Source: JBEKDJ01 sp050014415
Lineage (GTDB): Bacteria; Desulfobacterota; BSN033; UBA1163
Length of the DNA stretch: 16,798 bases
Reading direction: 5' to 3'
Assembly: GCA_050014415.1 (NCBI GenBank)
Contig: JBEKDJ010000192.1
Location: 1 to 16,798 of the forward strand
The translations under genes and the position numbers were made by a program. The notes under the pieces were generated by a model, which saw only the letters and a list, made by a program, of their open reading frames with translations, made no database searches and was not told where the DNA came from. This document shows positions 6,366-13,018 of this stretch, piece after piece. The number at the start of each line of letters is the position of its first letter. The stretch's first letter is position 1.

Positions 6366-8320
6366 GAATTTCTCATTTTCATATCGACGGGTTTGGCATC
6401 TTCCATGATGTGTCAGTGAAAAACCTGCCCGCTGGTTTCGTCCTCTTCAGCGGGGATAACGAAGCAGGGAAATCGACCTTTCTTTCCTTTCTCAGGGACA
6501 TCCTCTTTGGATTTCGCGACAAACGTTCGAAGGAGAACGATTACCCGCCCCTGGCCGGAGGCCGCCATGGAGGGCGGGTTACCATCATCAGCGAACGTTT
6601 GGGAGAGGTCATCATTGAACGGTGGCCTGGTAAGCGTGGGGGATCAGTCACTGTTTCTTACGCCGATGGCCGAAAGGGCACCGATGAGGCCTTACGTCAA
6701 TTTTTGGGCGGCACGAGCCGCGAGCTTTTTAGGAATGTTTACGCTTTCAGCTTGAGTGAACTTCAAACCATCGAAACCCTTGGGGATGACATGGTCAAGA
6801 GCGTCCTTTATGGTGCCAGCGCAGGAGCGGGGATGCTGGCTTTGCCAGTCGCGCAAGGACATATACAAAGGAAATTAGAGGAGCTCTTCAAACCCGGAGG
6901 CAGAAACCCGAGGATCAACAAGAAACTCGGTGATCTCGACGAAGTGAGGTCAAAATTGCACGAGGCCCGTAGCGGCATCGATCAGTATGATGCAGCCTGT
7001 CTTGAATTGAGGAAAAAGGAGGAAGAACTTCAAAAACTGAACTCGGAAGTGAGTTCGATCAACAGGGCGAAAAACAGGATCGAAACCTACCTCAAACTCT
7101 GGGAGGATTGGGTTCTCCTGCGAGAAATAGAAACGAGGCTTACGGAACTTCCTTTAATTATCACTAGTTTCCCTGAAAATGGTGTTGAACGGCTCGACCG
7201 TTGTCTTGAAAAGCGAGAAAGAGAAGAACAACTCCTTGCCGAGATCAAGCTTGAACGTGACGATCTCAGGGTACAGATGGACGGGCTTTTTGTTGATGAT
7301 GCGATCCTGAAGGCGTCAGCGTCGATCCGGACACTCCTCGAGAAAAAGGGAGGTTACGTTGCAGCCACGGAAACCCTTCCGGCGATCAGGCAAAAGTTTG
7401 AATCCAAGAAGGAGGAAGTTTTGGCTATTCTGGCCGGCTTTGGGAAGGAATGGACCGAGGCGAAGGTGGCAGGCATTGACAGGTCTCTGTTCACCCGGGA
7501 GGCAATCCTGAAGCAACAGGAGCACCTGAATCATCTAGGATCGATCCGGGATCGGGCGCAGGATCTGGTGACGTCGAAGCAACAGGAGGATGAGACTGCT
7601 CAACGGGCGGAAGAAGAGGCGCAAAGGAACCTCGAACGGTATCGGAATGTTGTAATGGAAGCGGATGACGAAACGCTACTGGCTCTCCAGCAAGGGAGGG
7701 ATCAGTTTGCCTCTGTCGTCAAAGACCTACCCCAGAGAAGCAGAGAACACCATGAGGCAAGGAGACAGCTTGACGAGGCAGTCAAGGAGATCGATCCAGA
7801 CTGGAGCGAGACCGATATAGTCTGTTTCGATTGTTCAATCCCTGCCCAGGAGAAAGTCGAGCAATATGAATCTCGACTGACAGGAGCCGGAAGGGATGTC
7901 GCACAGATTCAAACAAAGCTCGAATCGGCCCAGACGGATTTCAAGAACGTTGAGGAGCAGTACAACAGTAAGGTTCGCGAACTTGGAAAGATGCCCCCTT
8001 CTCCCGCAGACGGACGGGATGAACTGACTGTCCGGAAATCCTCGCTACGGGCTTTGAGGGACTATCTCCTGGAGCGTGAAAGCCTTGCCGAAGAAATCAG
8101 GCACCAGGAAGAACGGCTATCAGACAAACAGCAGGAAGTGACCCGCCACGGTCAGGTTTCCCGGGGAGTCTCGACGGATGTCTTCAGGTGGGCTTCCGTG
8201 GGAACCGTGCTGCTGGGTTTGATTGTTTCAGGGGTTCTCACATTTCTGAGTTCTCCTGTATCGCAAAACCCGGACCCAATGGGCCATTCAGGTTGCCAGC
8301 AACCAATCCCGCTTGGCTGA
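6362..8320 (+). CDS. YhaN-like SMC-type ATPase, N-terminal half (reading frame broken at 3' end)
   Basis: A 652-codon ORF that is the front half of a roughly 1,306-residue AAA ATPase. Seen: an N-terminal RecF/SMC-like segment (FHIDGFGIF), Walker A GDNEAGKST (31-39), then long charged heptad-like coiled coil, and one hydrophobic stretch at about 610-631 (WASVGTVLLGLIVSGVLTFL...) matching the membrane-type segment in the middle of YhaN-like proteins. The last 20 or so residues (from about SQNPDPMG to PIPLG) are not coiled-coil and appear to be read out of frame. The Walker B half lies in the next ORF, +1 relative to this one; the span 6362-10283 is 3,922 bases, one more than a multiple of three. 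The start ATG overlaps the phosphoesterase stop. Without correction neither half is a working ATPase. Confidence 0.85.
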   Translation: MRISHFHIDGFGIFHDVSVKNLPAGFVLFSGDNEAGKSTFLSFLRDILFGFRDKRSKENDYPPLAGGRHGGRVTIISERLGEVIIERWPGKRGGSVTVSYADGRKGTDEALRQFLGGTSRELFRNVYAFSLSELQTIETLGDDMVKSVLYGASAGAGMLALPVAQGHIQRKLEELFKPGGRNPRINKKLGDLDEVRSKLHEARSGIDQYDAACLELRKKEEELQKLNSEVSSINRAKNRIETYLKLWEDWVLLREIETRLTELPLIITSFPENGVERLDRCLEKREREEQLLAEIKLERDDLRVQMDGLFVDDAILKASASIRTLLEKKGGYVAATETLPAIRQKFESKKEEVLAILAGFGKEWTEAKVAGIDRSLFTREAILKQQEHLNHLGSIRDRAQDLVTSKQQEDETAQRAEEEAQRNLERYRNVVMEADDETLLALQQGRDQFASVVKDLPQRSREHHEARRQLDEAVKEIDPDWSETDIVCFDCSIPAQEKVEQYESRLTGAGRDVAQIQTKLESAQTDFKNVEEQYNSKVRELGKMPPSPADGRDELTVRKSSLRALRDYLLERESLAEEIRHQEERLSDKQQEVTRHGQVSRGVSTDVFRWASVGTVLLGLIVSGVLTFLSSPVSQNPDPMGHSGCQQPIPLG

Positions 8321-10283
8321 GATTGAGCGTCAGGTGTCCACCATGGGTGCTCACCTGAAAGCGATGAAAGAACAGTTTGCCGACCTGTCAAAGAGAATAG
8401 CCGCGTTCACTCCCGGTCTGAAGATTCCTGACTCGGTGAAACTCAGCGATATAGATAGACTTGAAATCGAAGTCGACGAAACCATCACCCTCTTTGACAG
8501 GAGAAATCAACTTGCAGACGAAATTGAAGAGCTTGCATCAAAAGTCAAGAAGCGAAAAGAGACGGTTGAAGAGTTGGTCAGGAAGAATGTGGGGAACGAA
8601 TCGGCTTTGGAAGAGGCAGGGCAAGACTGGGAAACATACCTAAAAAGTACCGGTTTGCGATCGGGCGTAACCCCGCGGACGGTGAGTCTAATATTCACAA
8701 AGGTTGAAGCCATCAAAGCCCAGATTAGACGGGTCCACGAATTGGAAGAGAGAATCTGCCAGATGGAAGAAGTCAAACAGGCGTATGTTACCTTGGCGAA
8801 GGGTGTTCCCTCCTTGGCCAAAGGAGTAGAGGGAAAGTTGACGGACTTCCTCTCGACAGTGGACACGTTCCTTGAACGCAGCCGGGAGATCGAAGAAAAA
8901 CGGCATGAAAGGAGATTAGCAGAGCAGCTTCTTGAGGAAAAGAAGCGCCGAAAAATGGAGACAAAAAGGGCTTTGCAGGAGGCCAGGAGCCTTCTCGATC
9001 AGGCCGTTGACGATGAAAAGAAGGACCGCATAGCCTGGCAGGAGTGGTTGATACAACGAGGCCTCAATCCAGGGCTGTCTCCTGGAACGACTCTGGAGGC
9101 CTTTCAGGAAATCGACAGATGTGTTCGCCTGGTCAATGAAAGGTCGGAATTGGCTGAACAGGTTAAGCGCCTTGAAGATGAGATCGAGGAATACCACCGC
9201 TGCGCAGTTGAGGCCCTCAAGAAACTCGGAGACCCTGTACCTGAAGCGGAGAGGTTTCTTGCCACCATCGATCAACTTGGAGATAACCTAGAAAAGAGCA
9301 AAACAGACCTAGCTCGGAGAGAAGAGCTTGAAAAAAAGGCCCATGGCATAGAGTCGAAGTTGAGAAATTCACAGGGACAGATTGAATGTCTTGAAGGAGA
9401 GTTACATGCCCTTCTACAGGCCGGAGGGACTACAGACCAGGAGACATTTCGAACCCAAGGGAGGCTATTCAAAGAAAGGTATCGGCTCCTTGAAGAAATT
9501 GCCCAGAAGGAAAGAAACCTGAAGATAATCGCAGGAGAAGGAGTTATCTCCTCGTTGAAAAACAAGCTCAGTAGCCTCAGTATGGAGCGACTTAAAACAG
9601 AACATGAGGAGCTTTCAAGACAATTCAAGAACGTGGATGGTGAGCTCAATCAACTTCATCAGGATAAAGCGGATCTGAAGCTTCGGATTTCAAATCTGGC
9701 TTCCGCCGATGAGATCGCGCGCCTACGAGCACAGGAGGAAAGAGTCATCGAAGAGTTGCGCGTCCTTGCTTTCGAGTGGGGACGCTATGCAATTGCCAAG
9801 TACCTTCTATCCGAAGCTCGGAAGCGCTTTGAGCAGGAACAGCAGCCCAAGGTAATCTATGACGCTGGAAGCTTCTTTCAAACCATCACCGGCGGTCGCT
9901 ACCAAAAGATCATTGCCCCGATTGGCGAAAACACCATCGAGATCGTGACGCATAATGGGCAGCACAAACCTCCCGAAGAGCTGAGCCGCGGGACTGCCGA
10001 GCAGCTTTACCTGGCCATACGTTTTGGTTATATATCGAATTACACCGTTAACGGAGAAAACCTGCCAATCATCATGGACGATATCATGGTCAATTTTGAC
10101 CCGAACCGTGCTAACAAAGCCGCAGGTGCCGTACTCAGGCTGGCTGAAAAATACCAGGTTTTATTCTTCACGTGCCATCCAGAGACAGCCGAAATATTCA
10201 AAAAGCAGGATCCGAAGATCCCCGTTTACCTGCTCCACGACGGAAAGATTGCATCTGAAAAAGTGCTCACAATGGAAACTTGA
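8313..10283 (+). CDS. YhaN-like SMC-type ATPase, C-terminal half (downstream of frameshift)
   Basis: A 656-codon open frame. The nominal TTG start at 8313 has no ribosome site. The same frame is open back to a TGA at 8247-8249, and the codons just before 8313 read TQWAIQVASNQSRLAEIERQ, which look native. So this is best read as the continuation of the previous ORF. Seen: extended coiled coil (about 1-510), then the C-terminal ATPase lobe with the signature LSRGTAEQLYLAIRFG (557-572), Walker B LPIIMDDIMVNFDP (584-597) and an H-loop FFTCHP (618-623). These complete the Walker A of the N-terminal half. The protein would partner the YhaO-like nuclease in DNA-end processing. The break may be a true inactivating mutation, a sequencing or assembly error in the run CGCAAAACCCGG (8262-8273), or, less likely, recoding. 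Confidence 0.85.
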   Translation: MAEIERQVSTMGAHLKAMKEQFADLSKRIAAFTPGLKIPDSVKLSDIDRLEIEVDETITLFDRRNQLADEIEELASKVKKRKETVEELVRKNVGNESALEEAGQDWETYLKSTGLRSGVTPRTVSLIFTKVEAIKAQIRRVHELEERICQMEEVKQAYVTLAKGVPSLAKGVEGKLTDFLSTVDTFLERSREIEEKRHERRLAEQLLEEKKRRKMETKRALQEARSLLDQAVDDEKKDRIAWQEWLIQRGLNPGLSPGTTLEAFQEIDRCVRLVNERSELAEQVKRLEDEIEEYHRCAVEALKKLGDPVPEAERFLATIDQLGDNLEKSKTDLARREELEKKAHGIESKLRNSQGQIECLEGELHALLQAGGTTDQETFRTQGRLFKERYRLLEEIAQKERNLKIIAGEGVISSLKNKLSSLSMERLKTEHEELSRQFKNVDGELNQLHQDKADLKLRISNLASADEIARLRAQEERVIEELRVLAFEWGRYAIAKYLLSEARKRFEQEQQPKVIYDAGSFFQTITGGRYQKIIAPIGENTIEIVTHNGQHKPPEELSRGTAEQLYLAIRFGYISNYTVNGENLPIIMDDIMVNFDPNRANKAAGAVLRLAEKYQVLFFTCHPETAEIFKKQDPKIPVYLLHDGKIASEKVLTMET

Positions 10284-10636
10284 CAGAGGGACATTAAGGA
10301 TAAGGGAGAAAACTGTGGGGCCGGGTTTGCAATATTGCAATTCGAAAAGATAGGGAGGGGCCACGGGCTCAGGCTTGAGAAGTTTGAGATTTGGTGTCAT
10401 TCATACTTTCCTACCAAAAATCCTAATACAAAAGCAGCCAACCTCAATAGCCCCTGGATCTCCCAATTCGATTTCGGTTTTCTCCAGAAGCTCGCATAGC
10501 GCATTGGGTATCCCCCGGTTCACCCCGTTTTCTTAATGAAGAAATCAGGGAGGAATCCATTGCTGCCCAACGTCGTTGAGCTTTGCGGAAAGGAATACTA
10601 ACTGGTGGGATCCGTGGGGTCAAACCACCACCGGGC
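10284..10636. other. Non-coding interval between the YhaN-like gene and higB
   Basis: No supported gene. The stretch holds a perfect 14-bp palindrome TTGCAATATTGCAA at 10327-10340. A 15-base near-repeat is present: CCGGGTTTGCAATAT at 10321-10335 recurs as CCGGGCTTGCAATAT at 10631-10645 in the higB promoter. Open frames on the minus strand run antisense into the YhaN-like gene and carry no family motif. No terminator with a T-run was seen after the YhaN-like stop. Confidence 0.5.
10327..10340. repeat. 14-bp perfect palindrome, part of a duplicated promoter-like segment
   Basis: TTGCAATATTGCAA is fully self-complementary. With the preceding CCGGGT it matches 14 of 15 bases of the -35 region of the higBA promoter 310 bases downstream. 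It may be a decayed second copy of that promoter, or one end of an inserted piece. Confidence 0.4.
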
Positions 10637-10665
10637 TTGCAATATATCGAATATCGATATATAAT
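10637..10665 (+). promoter_or_regulatory. Promoter of higBA
   Basis: TTGCAA (10637-10642) and a perfect TATAAT (10660-10665) are separated by exactly 17 bases. Predicted transcription start is about 10672, next to the higB ATG at 10673, implying little or no 5' leader. The spacer is almost entirely covered by an inverted repeat (10642-10662), so repressor binding would block the polymerase. Confidence 0.75.
10642..10662. promoter_or_regulatory. Inverted-repeat operator, probable HigA binding site
   Basis: The half-sites ATATATCGA (10642-10650) and TCGATATAT (10654-10662) are perfect reverse complements around ATA. The site lies between the -35 and -10 boxes of higBA. HigA antitoxins autorepress through such palindromes with their HTH domain; binding here is inferred from position and symmetry. 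Confidence 0.65.
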
Positions 10666-10672
10666 AAGGCTG

Positions 10673-10951
10673 ATGATTAAGAGTTTTCGTGACAAAGACA
10701 CCCAAGCCCTGTTCGAGGGGCGCTGCCCCCGCCGCTGGCAGGCCATCCGTAGAGTGGCTGAGCGGAAGTTGATTCAGTTGAATGCTGCGGCGACTCTTGA
10801 TTTTCTGCGGGCGCCGCCAGGCAACCGCTTGGAGACACTGAAAGGAGACCGTGCAGGCCAGTACAGCATCCGTATCAACGAACAGTGGCGTGTGTGTTTT
10901 ACCTGGACAGCCGGAGATGTATTTGATGTTGAGATTGGTGATTACCATTGA
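10673..10951 (+). CDS. higB: HigB-family mRNA interferase toxin
   Basis: A 92-residue toxin of the RelE superfamily that would cleave mRNA on the ribosome. Seen: the family-typical start MIKSFRDKDTQALFEG, then RRVAERKLIQLNAAATLDFL, PPGNRLETLKGDRAGQYSIR, and the C-terminal core INEQWRVCFTW...DVEIGDYH, matching the usual HigB ending and length. An upstream in-frame extension to 10583 is possible but would run through the promoter and operator, so the ATG at 10673 was chosen. AAGG at 10667-10670 resembles a weak ribosome site, but it is transcribed only if the start point is earlier than predicted. The toxin-first order with the antitoxin 12 bases downstream is the HigBA layout. The cassette is visibly more GC-rich than the neighbouring DNA, which suggests transfer. 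Confidence 0.92.
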   Translation: MIKSFRDKDTQALFEGRCPRRWQAIRRVAERKLIQLNAAATLDFLRAPPGNRLETLKGDRAGQYSIRINEQWRVCFTWTAGDVFDVEIGDYH

Positions 10952-10963
10952 GGAGGCCTTATC

Positions 10964-11266
10964 ATGATCAAGAACGGTATGCGTCCCATTCATCCGGGCG
11001 AGATATTGCGTGAGGAATATATGGCGCCGCTGGGGCTGTCAGCCACCGCTTTGGCCCACGCGTTGGGCGTGACGCCCGCCCGCATCAACGATATTGTGCG
11101 CGAGCGGCGCGGCATCACAGCTGATACGGCGTTACGTCTGGCGCGGTACTTCGGCACGGATGCACAATCGTGGATTAACTTGCAAACCGCACACGATCTC
11201 CGCGTGGCCGAGTTGGCGGCAGGTGAGACCATAGATCGTGTCGTGAAGCCTCGCCGGGCCGCGTAA
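10964..11266 (+). CDS. higA: HigA-family antitoxin (XRE HTH)
   Basis: A 100-residue antitoxin and autorepressor. Seen: the hallmark N-terminus MRPIHPGEILREEYMAPLGL (from residue 6), then an HTH_3 helix-turn-helix with ALAHALGVTPARINDIVRER as its recognition part, GITADTALRLARYFGTDAQSW and NLQTAHDLRVAE, as in HigA/VapI proteins. It neutralises HigB and probably binds the 21-bp palindrome upstream of higB. The ATG at 10964 has a good ribosome site (GAGGAGG, 10950-10956) overlapping the end of higB. A second ATG five codons in (MRPIHPGE) is a possible alternative start. The gene is GC-rich like higB. Confidence 0.93.
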   Translation: MIKNGMRPIHPGEILREEYMAPLGLSATALAHALGVTPARINDIVRERRGITADTALRLARYFGTDAQSWINLQTAHDLRVAELAAGETIDRVVKPRRAA

Positions 11267-11496
11267 AATTTCGGTGTAACTCCCGCACCCTGTCCTTTGG
11301 GACGTACTTAAGTTATTTAACTTCTTTGCCCAGATGGCAGGATCATAAGTAAAGCTACGTTTTGAAGCAGGATGCCTGTACCGGGTCGGACCAAGCTAAC
11401 CATTTGAATCGTAAGTTTATATCGGGAAAATTAGGGCGATTTGGGACTTAGGGCTGCAAATTTGAGGCTAAAATAATCCTTAATGGAAGTGGGAGC
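11267..11496. other. Intergenic region after higBA with short hairpins
   Basis: Contains GTCC/GGAC arms in CTGTCCTTTGGGAC and a 6-bp inverted repeat AAGTTA-TT-TAACTT at 11310-11323, followed by a moderately T-rich tract. It could end higBA transcription weakly, but it lacks a proper T-run. No ORF of interest. Confidence 0.35.
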
Positions 11497-11688
11497 ATGG
11501 ACGGTACAAATCGTGCAAATTTGAAAGCAGGCTTACAGGTTTTAATTGTATTAAAAAAAGACCAGCATTCTGGAAAACTAACCGAAGGTAGAGTGAAAGA
11601 CATTCTGACGGAATCTCTTACTCACCCCCATGGTATTAAAGTCCGCTTAGAAAGTGGTGAGATTGGTCGGGTTAAAAAAATAATGTAA
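11497..11688 (+). CDS. ywbE: YwbE family protein
   Basis: A 63-residue protein matching the whole length of the YwbE (DUF2196) family. The start MDGTNRANLKAGLQVLIVLK corresponds to the family's 'G-T-x-R-x-x-I-x-x-G-x-x-V-x-I-V-x-K-x-D-Q' motif. It continues with KDQHSGKLTEGRVKDILT, then THPHGIKVRLESGEIGRVKKI, the family's C-terminal 'T-x-S-x-x-H-P-H-G-I-K-V-R-L-x-x-G-x-x-G-R-V' motif. It is a small KOW-like basic beta-barrel protein; the molecular role is not established, though such folds suggest RNA or ribosome contact. GTGGGAG just upstream serves as the ribosome site. It stands alone, with no operon partner. Confidence 0.93.
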   Translation: MDGTNRANLKAGLQVLIVLKKDQHSGKLTEGRVKDILTESLTHPHGIKVRLESGEIGRVKKIM

Positions 11689-11703
11689 GAAGGAAGGTCC
11701 AGG

Positions 11704-11718
11704 GTGTCAGGTCTACAC
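11704..11718. repeat. REP-like 15-mer, copy 1
   Basis: GTGTCAGGTCTACAC; its 4-base ends GTGT/ACAC are complementary. Copy 2 is at 11886-11900 with one mismatch. The core GGTGTCAGG also appears at 14427-14435. Confidence 0.35.
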
Positions 11719-11885
11719 GGGCTATTGCCCAAATAATTCTTGCAAGCATTATGAAGGGAGGGGACGTAGGTTCTAAAACAACTTGGCAATTGAAGTTAAA
11801 AAGGGTGAGGTGTTTCTTCTTATGCCCCCGGTTTCTTTCTGCTCTTTGTCTTCCGGCAAAAATGCTCCAACCACAGAAGGCTCCG

Positions 11886-11900
11886 GTGTCAGCTCTACAC
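11886..11900. repeat. REP-like 15-mer, copy 2
   Basis: GTGTCAGCTCTACAC matches copy 1 at 14 of 15 positions. The following bases, ending GCGTCATCCATAA, recur in shortened form near 12681-12695 (CGGTGTCATCCATAA), as if the intervening bases had been lost between two GTCA repeats. Confidence 0.35.
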
Positions 11901-12110
11901 TATTCACATGCGTCATCCATAAGAAGTTGCAGCATTCAAATGCGGAATGCAGAATTCGGAATGGGGATTAGGGATTGAATAAAAGAAGGGATCAAAGGGT
12001 TATTGGGGTTTGGAGTAATCAAGTCATCAGAAGAGGTAGCCAGAGGTTCAGTCTAGAAGTTCTTCTATCCGTTTTGAGAAATTTGCTTGAATCGAATGAG
12101 ATGGAAGATA

Positions 12111-12395
12111 TTAAAGAGGGTGTTTCTCGAAACGATAACCACATGTGTCTCCGCAAAGAACCACTTCATCGATGTCTCTTTGGTCTATTGGAAAACTTTT
12201 GCACATCTCCAACCGGAATTTATCATAAATACGGCAAAGTCGTTGTCGCGTCAACATGGGGCAAACAAAGACGAAAGAGCAACATCGAGCGCATTGATGG
12301 CATTCCCCTTTTCGTAATGCCAGTTGTCGCTTTACATACCCCTTTCTGAAGTAAACAAGATAAAATCGTTTGAGCTTGCCCACCAAATGGATCAC
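12111..12395 (-). CDS. Small cysteine-cluster (CxxCxxCC, YkgJ-like) protein
   Basis: A 94-residue minus-strand protein with nine cysteines. Seen: a basic, aromatic N-terminus (KLKRFYLVYFRKGYVKRQL), then GECHQCARCC (C32, C35, C38, C39), VCPML (C45), LCRIYDKFRLEMCKSFPID (C54, C65), and a closing LCGDTCGYRF (C81, C85). This is the pattern of the zinc/iron-chelating YkgJ (CxxCxxCC) group, in the short form. A metal- or Fe-S-binding role is expected from the family; a precise function is unknown. The start is GTG at 12395, chosen because AAGGAGG lies 8 bases upstream (12404-12410). The open frames on the opposite strand lack motifs and are rejected. It is a single gene facing a MITE-like element. 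Confidence 0.8.
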   Translation of the reverse strand: MIHLVGKLKRFYLVYFRKGYVKRQLALRKGECHQCARCCSFVFVCPMLTRQRLCRIYDKFRLEMCKSFPIDQRDIDEVVLCGDTCGYRFEKHPL

Positions 12396-12403
12396 GAAAC
12401 GAG

Positions 12404-12410
12404 CCTCCTT
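12404..12410 (-). promoter_or_regulatory. Ribosome binding site that fixes a GTG start
   Basis: On the minus strand this reads AAGGAGG, a perfect Shine-Dalgarno 8 bases before the GTG at 12395. It supports a GTG start for the cysteine-cluster protein. Confidence 0.8.
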
Positions 12411-12496
12411 ATTGACCTAAACTGGTCGATGTTAGATTTATTTAAACAATATATTTTATAACCTATAACTAACCAAACAACCATTGTCTAACTTTA

Positions 12497-12645
12497 CTTA
12501 GAACTTATCCGCAAATAATTTTCCCCCCTTTAGTAAAGGGGGGCGAGGGGGGATTTAAAGTGTCAACCATTGGCAAATCCCCCTAAATCCTCCTTTTCCA
12601 AAGGGGGACATTACAAGCAATCATTATTTACAGATAAGCTCTTAG
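12497..12645. mobile_element. MITE-like element with 23-bp imperfect terminal inverted repeats
   Basis: The left end CTTAGAACTTATCCGCAAATAAT (first 20 bases CTTAGAACTTATCCGCAAAT) at 12497-12519 pairs with the right end at 12623-12645 at 19 of 23 positions. The inside is non-coding and highly folded. CCCCCCTTTA and TAAAGGGGGG form a perfect 10-bp stem around one base near 12532-12552. Further G-run/C-run arms (GGGGGGATTT with AAATCCCCC) follow. At 149 bp with no ORF this fits a miniature element mobilised by a transposase elsewhere. No clear target duplication was identified. Confidence 0.65.
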
Positions 12646-13018
12646 AAAACATACGTACAAACTGATTATTTAATACCTTCGGTGTCATCCATAAAATAGT
12701 TGGCCATTTGGTAATGCAAGCGTAATACAGAGCGTAAATAGAATGGAGGAGAAATAATTGAAAGAATTCAACTAAATTCCCCCGGCTTTAAAACGGGCAG
12801 GTTAAAATGGAGTATAACGGTGGGCATAGGCGACGTTTGGTGGCCCGCAGGGTTGGCAGAAGATTTTCGACCGCAAATTTTTTGCCAAAGCCAAATGTCG
12901 CGAAGCCTGAAGGGGCGTCAGCCCCGGAACGCCTATGCCGTGTTGTACGCCCGCCTGGCCGAAAATCGGCACATTATAAACCCAAGGATGGCGTTCATGT
13001 AAATTACTTAATCAATTA
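12646..13018. other. Gene-free interval holding the attC-like element
   Basis: No credible gene. A long plus-strand open frame from 12807 exists only because it continues antisense through the oxidoreductase gene. The interesting content is the folded element at 12812-12948 and, just after it, a small hairpin CCGA-AAA-TCGG near 12959-12969. Confidence 0.5.
12812..12948. other. Integron attC-like or structured-RNA-like folded element
   Basis: Nested symmetry over 137 bases. The outer boxes GTATAAC (12812-12818) and GTTGTAC (12942-12948) pair at 6 of 7 positions with one G-T. After short unpaired spacers, GGCATAGGCG (12823-12832) and CGCCTATGCC (12930-12939) pair perfectly over 10 bp. Inside, ACGTTTGG (12833-12840) pairs with CCAAATGT (12891-12898), and TTGGCA (12853-12858) with TGCCAA (12883-12888). 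A separate hairpin GGGGC-GTCA-GCCCC sits at 12912-12925. Box-spacer-box symmetry of this kind is the layout of attC recombination sites; the outer boxes only partly fit the attC consensus. No integrase gene is in the window. A structured RNA or another mobile repeat is the alternative. Confidence 0.45.

Larger units (their letters stand above)
11689..12110. other. Intergenic interval with a pair of REP-like 15-mers
   Basis: No supported gene. Two near-identical 15-mers occur: GTGTCAGGTCTACAC (11704-11718) and GTGTCAGCTCTACAC (11886-11900), 182 bases apart. Near 11938-11965 there is a short iteration of GGAATGC/GGAATG-like units. Short open frames here have no family motifs and atypical composition. 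Confidence 0.45.

Noticed and set aside
5103..10283. Classical SbcCD
   Set aside because: The nuclease fits the family, but the ATPase has a YhaN-like layout with a hydrophobic segment in the middle of the coiled coil and no visible Rad50-type CxxC zinc hook.
10161..10746. Minus-strand ORFs between the YhaN-like gene and higB
   Set aside because: They run antisense into neighbouring genes or across the higBA promoter and show no recognisable motif.
11751..12349. Plus-strand ORFs of 60-124 codons
   Set aside because: Low-complexity or antisense to the cysteine-cluster protein, whose cysteine pattern and Shine-Dalgarno are convincing.
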